From positions 1-5,475 of the forward strand of contig JBGAWK010000097.1 in assembly GCA_044227665.1 (NCBI GenBank): a stretch of DNA of 5,475 nt, read 5' to 3'. A program made the translations under genes and the position numbers. This document shows positions 1-5,475 of the stretch, piece by piece. The notes below the pieces were generated by a model. The model was not told where the DNA came from and did no database searches. It saw only the letters and a program-made list of their open reading frames with translations. This DNA is from JBGAWK01 sp044227665 (GTDB lineage: Bacteria > Bacteroidota > Bacteroidia > Chitinophagales > JADIYW01). How positions within the stretch are numbered: the first letter of the stretch is position 1; every line of letters begins with the position of its first letter.

Positions 1-38
1 GACTATATCTTTTTCACGTATCTATCTCAAATATTCTT

Positions 39-46
39 TATACTTG
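39..46 (+). promoter_or_regulatory. Candidate -7 promoter box of folD
   Basis: TATACTTG differs at one position from the Bacteroidota -7 consensus TAnnTTTG. It ends 13 nt before the folD ATG, which implies a leader of only a few nucleotides. No TTTG or TTG is present at the expected -33 distance, where CGTA lies, so the match is weak and rests mostly on its position. There is no Shine-Dalgarno-like sequence between the box and the ATG; the stretch is A-rich. Confidence 0.35.
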
Positions 47-59
47 CAAAAAAATATTT

Positions 60-953
60 ATGCAGTTATTAGATGGCAAGTCCCTATCTAGAAGTATTAA
101 AACAGAAATAGCAGCTGAAGTAGAAGAAATCAAACGTGAAGGGAAGAAAATACCACATTTGGCAGCTATACTTGTAGGTGAGGACGGTGCTAGTCAGACG
201 TATGTCAATAATAAAGTAAAATCTTGTGCCGAAGTAGGCTTTAAGTCTTCACTCTTCCGTTTTGCAAAAGATATTACAGAACAAGAGCTCTTATCGCAAA
301 TCTATATGCTCAACAATGATGATGATGTAGATGGGTTTATCGTACAGCTTCCTTTGCCCAAACACATAGACGAGCAGAAAATTCTTCAAGCCATACATCC
401 CGAAAAAGATGTAGATGGCTTTCATCCTATTAATGTAGGAAAATTAGCCCTTAATTTAGAAGGCATGGTGTCCGCCACTCCCAAGGGTATAGTAGAGATG
501 CTAAAAAGATACCATATAGAGACAGAAGGCAAGCATTGTGTGATTTTGGGCAGGAGCAATATAGTAGGTATGCCTATGGGACTATTGATGTCGCGCAAAG
601 CATATCCCGGAAATAGCACAGTAACTATATGTCACAGCAAAACCCAAGGATTACGCGAAATACTTTTACAAGCTGATATTATAATCGCGGCATTGGGTAG
701 TCCTGAATATGTAAAAGGAGATATGATTAGAGAAGGTGCTATAGTAATAGATGTGGGTATCACCAGAATTACAGACCCCTCCTTGCCAAAAGGATACAGA
801 ATATGTGGAGATGTAGATTATGCAACTGTAGCCCCTAAATGCAGTTATATTACCCCCGTACCCGGTGGTGTAGGGCCTATGACCGTGGTATCACTATTGC
901 TCAATACCCTGAAAGCAGCTCAAAAGGCACATCACAAAATTGACTTGTTCTAG
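60..953 (+). CDS. folD: Bifunctional methylenetetrahydrofolate dehydrogenase / methenyltetrahydrofolate cyclohydrolase FolD
   Basis: FolD oxidises 5,10-methylene-THF to methenyl-THF with NADP and then hydrolyses it to 10-formyl-THF, supplying one-carbon units for purine and formyl-Met synthesis in the cytoplasm. The protein has 297 residues, normal for the family. The catalytic YxxxK motif is Y48...K52, followed by Q96 in VQLPLP and D119 in KDVDGFHP; these correspond to E. coli Y50, K54, Q98 and D121. The Rossmann NADP site is GRSNIVGMP at 165-173, and the C-terminal signature PGGVGPMT is at 268-275. Small departures are SATPKG in place of the usual CTPxG (about 139-144) and SKTQGL where a T-x-N-L type motif is common; neither removes a catalytic residue. 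The ATG start lies right at the beginning of the conserved N-terminal domain. The gene appears monocistronic: the next gene converges on it with a 3-nt gap, and there is no terminator between them. Confidence 0.97.
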   Translation: MQLLDGKSLSRSIKTEIAAEVEEIKREGKKIPHLAAILVGEDGASQTYVNNKVKSCAEVGFKSSLFRFAKDITEQELLSQIYMLNNDDDVDGFIVQLPLPKHIDEQKILQAIHPEKDVDGFHPINVGKLALNLEGMVSATPKGIVEMLKRYHIETEGKHCVILGRSNIVGMPMGLLMSRKAYPGNSTVTICHSKTQGLREILLQADIIIAALGSPEYVKGDMIREGAIVIDVGITRITDPSLPKGYRICGDVDYATVAPKCSYITPVPGGVGPMTVVSLLLNTLKAAQKAHHKIDLF

Positions 954-956
954 TAA

Positions 957-1697
957 TTAATAGTATTCAAATACGGTAGTAGTGCCATTGAGCAACATAT
1001 AATTTATTCTGCCATAGTCATCGTAGAAATATTCGTAATAATAATTTCTATCCCCTACAACGCTATCTTTGGTTACAAGATGCTTATTGTCAGCTCCAAA
1101 ACTATAAGGCAGCATTCCCAAAATTTTATCATATTTTCCTAACGATAATAGAGCAGGAAGCGTATTTATACCCAGAATATAGGTCAGAGTACCCTCATAC
1201 GACAGAAAATGCTTTATACCATTAGATTCACAATATATTAGATTGCCATCTTGGTATATAGGATTAGCAAATAAGGTATCCCCATTATCGGTATTATAGC
1301 TTGATATAAGCTTCTTTCTTCCCTCTATACTGCCGTACCGGAATATTACATGCGAAAATTCATCTTGGTATGATGCTATCGTGCTGCTATCTGTATCTAG
1401 TACAATATGCATGGTTCGATGTTCCGAAGTAGTAAGATTGTCATATTGTCCTAAAATATGATTACCATCATAAACAAAATCACATCTGATACTCCTCAAA
1501 GATTCTATGCCACTTATTGTCTTTATCTTACCGCTTGCATCGTAGCTATAGTTGAGATTAAATCCCAAAAAATCTCTAGATATGCCTTGTGCATTTTTGA
1601 TGATTTGTGTTACTGTAGTATTAGGGGCTACCTCTATCTTCTTCTTACAGGAACTCAGTAAAAGTAGTGCGATGAGTATGGGTATAGTGATTTTCAA
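957..1697 (-). CDS. Putative outer-membrane lipoprotein with tyrosine-rich beta-strand segments (DUF4595-like?)
   Basis: The product of 246 residues has no function I can assign. Residues 1-16 are a lipoprotein signal peptide with a hydrophobic core, and the lipobox is LSSC with the lipidated Cys at 17. The residues after it (KKKIE) are basic rather than the K-acidic pattern linked to surface export, so the membrane face is uncertain. The body alternates short segments resembling YD-type strands (NYSYDASGKIKTI around 49-61, DFVYDGNHI around 73-81, YQDGNLIY around 148-155) and ends in a tyrosine-rich tail (YYYEYFYDDYGRINYML, 219-235). The segment ALLSLGKYDKILG and this tail recall Bacteroidota DUF4595-type lipoproteins; that is a memory-based guess. 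There is no usable ATG: the frame is open back to the TAG of the upstream gene and the only normal initiator is TTG at 1697, just before the Lys of the signal peptide. The 12-nt gap places it second in an operon with the lipocalin-like gene. Confidence 0.82.
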   Translation of the reverse strand: MKITIPILIALLLLSSCKKKIEVAPNTTVTQIIKNAQGISRDFLGFNLNYSYDASGKIKTISGIESLRSIRCDFVYDGNHILGQYDNLTTSEHRTMHIVLDTDSSTIASYQDEFSHVIFRYGSIEGRKKLISSYNTDNGDTLFANPIYQDGNLIYCESNGIKHFLSYEGTLTYILGINTLPALLSLGKYDKILGMLPYSFGADNKHLVTKDSVVGDRNYYYEYFYDDYGRINYMLLNGTTTVFEYY

Positions 1698-1709
1698 AAC
1701 AACAATTTT

Positions 1710-2162
1710 CTAGTCTTTATAAAATGTCATTTGAATATAATCCGAACCCAACTTATTGACTACAGTTACAACTAATTTATCTGTTTTTGTCTTCAAAGAA
1801 GTTATAGCAAATTCCCTAGTAGGGGTGGAAGAGCCCCCATCATAAAGGTAGATATGATCGGTAACTTTATACTCATAAATACCTTTATTTTCCATGTTTC
1901 TTCCCTTGTCTATCCATCTTTCATAAAATATATCATAGGTAGAATCCACATAATACTCATCTGTAAATTCTATACTGTAATCTTTATAAATGGAGTCGAA
2001 TTCTGCCGTCTTTACCGTGTCTTTGTACTTGTATTCTATCAAGTCCCATTTATGTTTGAGCTGGGCATTGCGAGTCATTTCAAAGATTCCGTCTTTGCAA
2101 GATATAATACAATAAATGGCAATAACAATAATGATATTTTTAAAAAACTTATACATATCCAT
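1710..2162 (-). CDS. Putative lipocalin-like lipoprotein
   Basis: This is a protein of 150 residues counted from ATG 2162. The N-terminus is a signal peptide (Lys 5 and 8, hydrophobic 10-20) with lipobox IISC and lipidated Cys22; KDG follows, partly resembling the K-acidic surface-export signal of Bacteroidota lipoproteins. The mature part looks like a small lipocalin-like beta barrel: an early KHKW segment (Trp39), a strand with FTDEYY, GIYEYKVTDHIYL around 94-106, then ITSLKTKTDKLVVTVV around 120-135 and a terminal MTFYKD. This order (early Trp, G-x-Y strand, 'ITSLT..KLVL', 'TFYK' end) is typical of Bacteroidota lipocalin-like families. Ligand and function are unknown. The frame stays open to a TTG at 2177, but that codon lies inside the -7 promoter box, so ATG 2162 (or ATG 2156) is preferred. 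It is the first gene of a two-gene operon and is divergent from the mutase. Confidence 0.85.
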   Translation of the reverse strand: MDMYKFFKNIIIVIAIYCIISCKDGIFEMTRNAQLKHKWDLIEYKYKDTVKTAEFDSIYKDYSIEFTDEYYVDSTYDIFYERWIDKGRNMENKGIYEYKVTDHIYLYDGGSSTPTREFAITSLKTKTDKLVVTVVNKLGSDYIQMTFYKD

Positions 2163-2174
2163 TAGGAATACACA

Positions 2175-2204
2175 CAAATGTATAAGATTTATGCGAAAAG
2201 CAAA
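2175..2204 (-). promoter_or_regulatory. Bacteroidota-type -33/-7 promoter of the lipoprotein operon
   Basis: On the minus strand TTTG (2204-2201) is followed after 18 nt by TACATTTG (2182-2175). Both elements match the Bacteroidota housekeeping promoter consensus TTTG / TAnnTTTG exactly, with a normal spacing. Transcription would begin at about 2168-2171, only a few nucleotides before the ATG at 2162. This also argues against the TTG at 2177 as the translation start. Confidence 0.6.
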
Positions 2205-2271
2205 AAAATCGTACAGTAATTACGCACTCTAAGTAAAAAAAATGAAATGGTAAATATTATAGCTAAAAACA

Positions 2272-2279
2272 AATCTTTG
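2272..2279 (+). promoter_or_regulatory. Candidate -7 promoter box of the mutase gene
   Basis: AATCTTTG differs only at the first base from TAnnTTTG and ends 14 nt before the ATG at 2294, a distance close to the 13 nt and 12 nt seen for the other two candidate promoters. No good -33 TTTG is present at the expected position. An overlapping alternative is TATCTTGT at 2280-2287, which fits the consensus less well and would make the mRNA leaderless. Confidence 0.35.
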
Positions 2280-2293
2280 TATCTTGTGCATCT

Positions 2294-4408
2294 ATGCATA
2301 TAGATTGGAGCAAGGTAGATATAAGCGCATTTCGATTTAATGAGAAAGAACATGATATAAATTTTACTTCTAGCGGTGCTATACCTATACCAAAGATTGC
2401 CAAGCCTTCAGCAAAAAAATATAAAAGTGGTGTGGGCGTGCCACCATTTCTTCGTGGTCCTTATCCCAGTATGTATGTAGAACACCCATGGACGATAAGG
2501 CAATATGCAGGATTTTCTACGGCTGAGGCCTCCAATACTTTCTATAAAAGAAACTTGGCAGCAGGACAGAAGGGACTATCCGTAGCCTTTGACTTGGCTA
2601 CACATAGAGGGTATGATAGCGATCATCCTCGTGTAATCGGAGATGTAGGCAAAGCTGGTGTCGCCATAGATACTGCCGATGATATGGAGTTGCTGTTCAA
2701 AGACATACCTCTCGGAGAGGTGTCGGTATCTATGACTATGAATGGCGCAGTATTACCCATAATGGCATTCTATATTGTAGCTGCCGAGCGGCAGGGCGTA
2801 CCTATGGAAAAATTGAGCGGTACTATCCAGAATGATATCTTGAAAGAATTTATGGTGCGCAACACATACATATATCCACCTAAAGCTTCTATGCGCATTA
2901 TTGCCGACATCTTCAAATATACTGCTGCCAATATGCCAAAATTTAATTCCATAAGCATCAGTGGCTATCACATGCAGGAAGCTGGGGCTACTGCTGACCT
3001 AGAATTAGCCTACACGCTGGCTGATGGCATAGCATATATAGATTTAGGCATAGCATCAGGACTATCTATTGACAACTTTGCACCACGGCTATCCTTTTTT
3101 TGGGGAATAGGAATGCATCAGGCTATGGAAATAGCTAAGATGAGAGCAGCTCGTGTACTTTGGAGTGAACTTGTAGGTAAATACCAACCTAAGAATCCCA
3201 AGTCTCTGATGTTGCGGACACATTGCCAGACCTCAGGATGGAGCCTCACCGAACAAGTACCCCATAATAATATAAGTAGAACTTGTATAGAAGCCTTGTC
3301 GGCAGTATTTGGCGGAACGCAGTCCCTACATACTAATGCACTAGATGAAGCCATAGCGTTACCTACAGAATTCTCGGCACGAATAGCACGCAACACCCAA
3401 TTGATCCTCATGCATGAGACAGGGATATGTCGCACCATAGATCCTATGGGAGGCTCTTATTATATCGAATATCTCACCGAGCAACTGATCGCCAAAGCAA
3501 AAGCTCATATAGATGAAATACAAGCTTACGGTGGCATGGTAGAAGCCATAGAAGCAGGTATCCCCAAAATGCGCATAGAAGCGGCGGCGGCACAAAAGCA
3601 AGCCAATATAGATTACGGAAAGGACATAATAGTAGGCGTGAATGCTTTCAAGCAAGATGAAAAAATAAATTTCGACATCTTGGAAGTTGACAATACCGCC
3701 GTACTACATTCTCAATGTGATAAATTAGAAAAATTAAGACAAAGAAGAAATGAGCCAGCCGCTACCAAGGCCTTAGCCGCAATAAGAAGTGGCGCGAATA
3801 GTAATGAGAATCTTTTGGCTTTAGCTATAGACGCCGCTAGAAATCAGGCTACACTAGGAGAAATATCCTCAGCTCTGGAGGACGTGTATGGCAGATATAA
3901 GGCAAAAAATCAATCTGTATCAGGTATATTTAAGCACACTATGATAAATTCCGCTCAATTTCAAGAGGCACAGAAACTATCCGATGCTTTTGCAGCACAT
4001 ATAGGCCGCCGCCCTAGAATATTAGTAGCAAAAGTTGGGCAAGACGGTCACGACCGCGGCGCCAAAGTCATCGCTACTGGTTTTGCAGACATGGGCTTTG
4101 ATGTGGATTTAAGCCCTCTTTTTCTCAATGCCGAAGAAGTAGTAAAGCACGCCATAGAAAATGATGTACACATCATAGGCATTTCCACGCTTGCAGCAGG
4201 ACACAAAACATGGATACCAAAGGTAATAGAACACCTCAAAAAAATAAATAGAGAAGATATCTTGGTAATATGTGGTGGCGTAATACCCCGACAGGATTAT
4301 GATATGCTATACCAGGCAGGCGTAGTAGGAATTTATGGGCCGGGAACGCCAGTAGCAGATGCTGCCGTAGAGATTCTGCAGCTACTCAAAGAGGGTTATG
4401 GATTTTAA
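2294..4408 (+). CDS. scpA: Methylmalonyl-CoA mutase, large (catalytic, B12-binding) subunit
   Basis: The enzyme interconverts (R)-methylmalonyl-CoA and succinyl-CoA by an adenosylcobalamin radical mechanism, in propionate production or propionyl-CoA catabolism. The protein has 704 residues, a normal length for the catalytic chain. The N-terminal TIM barrel (about 40-510) carries TIRQYAGFS with Y71, TIQND at 177-181, R189 in MVRNTY, and Y225-H226 in SGYHMQEAG; these align with Propionibacterium Y89, R207, Y243 and H244. Y71 and R189 indicate methylmalonyl-CoA rather than isobutyryl-CoA specificity. The C-terminal cobalamin domain (about 570-704) has K580, D584 and the axial ligand H586 in DGHDRG, then STLAAGH and CGGVIP. 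Some usually conserved positions differ: EHPWT, GIGMHQAME, EQVPHNN, DPMGGSYY. No small subunit, epimerase or MeaB GTPase gene is adjacent, so it may act as a homodimer or with a partner encoded elsewhere (in which case mutB is the better symbol). ATG 2294 suits the family N-terminus. Confidence 0.96.
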   Translation: MHIDWSKVDISAFRFNEKEHDINFTSSGAIPIPKIAKPSAKKYKSGVGVPPFLRGPYPSMYVEHPWTIRQYAGFSTAEASNTFYKRNLAAGQKGLSVAFDLATHRGYDSDHPRVIGDVGKAGVAIDTADDMELLFKDIPLGEVSVSMTMNGAVLPIMAFYIVAAERQGVPMEKLSGTIQNDILKEFMVRNTYIYPPKASMRIIADIFKYTAANMPKFNSISISGYHMQEAGATADLELAYTLADGIAYIDLGIASGLSIDNFAPRLSFFWGIGMHQAMEIAKMRAARVLWSELVGKYQPKNPKSLMLRTHCQTSGWSLTEQVPHNNISRTCIEALSAVFGGTQSLHTNALDEAIALPTEFSARIARNTQLILMHETGICRTIDPMGGSYYIEYLTEQLIAKAKAHIDEIQAYGGMVEAIEAGIPKMRIEAAAAQKQANIDYGKDIIVGVNAFKQDEKINFDILEVDNTAVLHSQCDKLEKLRQRRNEPAATKALAAIRSGANSNENLLALAIDAARNQATLGEISSALEDVYGRYKAKNQSVSGIFKHTMINSAQFQEAQKLSDAFAAHIGRRPRILVAKVGQDGHDRGAKVIATGFADMGFDVDLSPLFLNAEEVVKHAIENDVHIIGISTLAAGHKTWIPKVIEHLKKINREDILVICGGVIPRQDYDMLYQAGVVGIYGPGTPVADAAVEILQLLKEGYGF

Positions 4409-4426
4409 CAACAGAAATATAGTATT

Positions 4427-5417
4427 TTGGTTATAGCAATAAGTGGAATTTGTGGCTTTATAGGAAAAAGGATAGCAGAGAGAGCCTTATCCCATGGCTA
4501 TAATGTAAAAGGTATGGATTTGGATGACAAGGCTATCCACTTCTTAAAGAAGACCTTATTTGTAGATGCTTTTGTAGGCGATATAACTAACGTCTCTCAC
4601 TGCCATACACTTACCGCCAATGCTGATATTATTATCCATACTGCAGCATTAGTAAAAGAAGACGGCGATTGGGAAGATTTTAGACACATAAATGTAGAGG
4701 GAACTTTATTACTCGCTACTTCTGCCAAAAATAACGGCGTAAAGCAATTTGTTCATCTGTCCAGTGTCATGGTATATGGATTTGACTTTCCGCCACACTG
4801 TACCGAAGAGGCAACCATGAATGGAGATAGAAATCCCTACTGTACTACAAAGGTAGAAGCAGAAGCAGCAATCACACCGCTTGGCGACGAAAATTTCGGC
4901 ATCACCATTCTCAGACCCGGAGATGTATATGGCCCTGGCAGCATACCGTGGATTATAAGACCCTTGGAGATGAAATCTTCTATGCAGTTCATCTTACCGG
5001 ATCATGGAAATGGTGTTTTCAATAGCCTTTATATTGACAATCTTATAGATGCTATCTTCCTATGTGTAGAGGAAAAAGCCTATAACAAAACGTACAATGT
5101 TACAGATGATTCCCCCGTTACTAATAAAGTTTTTTTTCGGAAATTTATTTGCCCTTTGCGGCATGGGCTCATTACTGTCTATGCCCAAATCAGTATTATT
5201 TCCTTTGTCGGGTATTTACAAAACTGTATTATCTTACATGAATAAAGAGGCGGCTGTAAATCCACAGGCTGTACGCTATATGCTGAGACCTCACAGCTAT
5301 TCTTGTAGAAAGATAAAAGATGAATTGGGATATTACCCCAAAATAAAATTAGAGGAAGGGCTAAAAATCACCCTTCAATGGCTCAGACAATTCAGACCAG
5401 ACTTAATATCCAAATAG
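4427..5417 (+). pseudogene. NAD(P)-dependent extended SDR (epimerase/dehydratase or 3-beta-HSD-like), interrupted by a +1 frameshift
   Basis: Two overlapping frames together make one extended short-chain dehydrogenase/reductase of about 329 residues, the usual length. The first frame (stop at 5243-5245) gives the Rossmann motif GICGFIG at 7-13, acidic MDLDD near 30, HTAALVKEDG, the catalytic S113 in HLSSVMVYG, Y138 and K142 in YCTTK, LRPGDVYGPGS and YNVTDDSPVTNKVFF. The second frame (5136-5417) continues with FGNLFALCGMG and ends KIKDELGYYPKIKLEEGLKITLQWLRQ, a typical C-terminus. Dropping one T from T8 at 5130-5137 joins them smoothly. The first frame alone would add 36 unrelated residues after F237. 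No ATG precedes the Rossmann motif; TTG 4427 is the likely start. It follows the mutase by 18 nt and is probably cotranscribed. Substrate cannot be told (sugar nucleotide, sterol-like or other). Domain identity is sure; whether the gene is dead, slippage-rescued or a sequence error is open. Confidence 0.85.
5130..5137 (+). repeat. T8 homopolymer at the frameshift site of the SDR gene
   Basis: Eight consecutive T follow AAAG and precede CGGAAA. With seven T the codons read GTT TTT TTC GGA AAT, giving V-F-F-G-N in line with the family; with eight the frame shifts to CGG AAA TTT and ends at 5245. Homopolymers of this length are prone to replication, transcription and sequencing slippage. Confidence 0.75.
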
Positions 5418-5423
5418 TAACTC

Positions 5424-5461
5424 AAAAAAAAAGGGTTGCCTCAAAAGACAACCCCCGTTTT
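5424..5461. terminator. Probable bidirectional intrinsic terminator
   Basis: The hairpin GGGTTG (5433-5438) pairs with CAACCC (5449-5454); a C-A mismatch and two further pairs (CT with AG) close a CAAA loop. On the plus strand it starts 15 nt after the SDR stop and is followed by CCG and four T, a modest terminator for the mutase-SDR unit. On the minus strand the same stem is followed by nine T (A9 at 5424-5432), a stronger terminator for a convergent gene to the right of the window, whose end is not visible here. Confidence 0.75.
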
Positions 5462-5475
5462 GTGAAAGAACTAGC

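Larger units (their letters stand above)
2163..2293. other. Divergent intergenic region between the lipoprotein operon and the mutase gene
   Basis: This 131-nt AT-rich stretch separates two divergent transcription units. It holds the minus-strand promoter and a candidate plus-strand -7 box, plus an A8 run at 2235-2242. I see no B12-box-like element, no riboswitch-sized structure and no clear inverted repeat that would suggest an operator, so cobalamin riboswitch control of the mutase is not supported here. Confidence 0.6.

Noticed and set aside
422..619. Minus-strand open frame inside folD
   Set aside because: It runs antisense through the strongly conserved FolD coding region, has no recognisable domain or upstream signals, and is short.
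963..974. Small inverted repeat GTAT-TCAA-ATAC at the folD/lipoprotein convergence
   Set aside because: The stem is four AT-rich pairs with no T run, and it lies within the last codons of the lipoprotein gene. It is too weak to call a terminator.
1458..2165. Plus-strand open frames at 1458-1661 and 1854-2165 opposite the lipoprotein genes
   Set aside because: They are antisense to two genes with clear lipoprotein signal peptides. Their hydrophobic composition is what the complement of such AT-rich genes gives, and no conserved motif is seen.
2163..2177. Longer start (TTG at 2177) for the lipocalin-like lipoprotein
   Set aside because: The TTG lies within the perfect -7 promoter box TACATTTG, so it would precede the transcript start. 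It also adds five residues before an already complete signal peptide.
2163..2293. Cobalamin riboswitch upstream of the mutase
   Set aside because: The region is too short for the aptamer and shared with a divergent promoter. No B12-box-like sequence is visible.
2753..4239. Several minus-strand open frames inside the mutase gene (2753-2971, 3118-3438, 3359-3655, 4048-4239)
   Set aside because: All lie opposite conserved mutase motifs, overlap one another, and show no family signature. They are shadows of the coding strand.
5097..5417. Separate small protein starting at ATG 5097
   Set aside because: Its first 13 residues come from the shifted reading of the conserved SDR segment YNVTDDSPVTNK; the rest is the SDR C-terminus. 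It is the downstream half of one frameshifted gene, not an independent gene.
1..5475. Mobile element, CRISPR array, phage or defence system
   Set aside because: No transposase, integrase, direct-repeat array, terminal inverted repeats or defence-type domains are seen. Codon use is uniform along the window.

Overview
This window looks like ordinary chromosomal sequence from a member of the Bacteroidota, probably an uncultured or lightly studied lineage. It is AT-rich and uses ATA (Ile) and AGA (Arg) codons heavily. No Shine-Dalgarno sequence stands in front of the genes. One promoter matches the Bacteroidota -33/-7 pattern (TTTG, 18 nt, TAnnTTTG), and there are two small lipoproteins with Bacteroidota-style signal peptides. 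I see no tRNA, rRNA, insertion sequence, CRISPR array or phage gene.

Layout from left to right. (1) folD (60-953, +) is a complete bifunctional methylene-tetrahydrofolate dehydrogenase/cyclohydrolase. (2) A two-gene minus-strand operon (2162 down to 957) encodes a lipocalin-like lipoprotein followed by a second lipoprotein with tyrosine-rich beta-strand segments; its end meets the end of folD with only 3 nt between the stop codons. (3) A divergent promoter region (2163-2293) separates this operon from (4) scpA/mutB (2294-4408, +), a complete adenosylcobalamin-dependent methylmalonyl-CoA mutase with its own B12-binding domain. (5) An extended-SDR NAD(P)-dependent epimerase/dehydratase gene (4427-5417, +) starts 18 nt after the mutase stop and is broken by a +1 frameshift at a run of eight T. 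(6) A hairpin flanked by A9 and T4 closes the window and can terminate transcription from both sides.

The core metabolism is one-carbon folate chemistry (FolD) and propionyl-CoA/succinyl-CoA interconversion (the mutase). The two lipoproteins are envelope proteins of unknown role and have no visible link to either pathway. The SDR is probably cotranscribed with the mutase, but a shared pathway cannot be shown.

I did not find a convincing new biological system. The points that deserve a second look are: the T8 frameshift in the SDR; the absence of any usable ATG in the second gene of both operons, each of which continues in the same frame as the gene before it and seems to start at TTG; very short leaders implied by promoter boxes 12-14 nt before three start codons; a mutase with intact catalytic residues but changes at usually invariant positions and no adjacent small subunit; and the unassigned lipoprotein pair.
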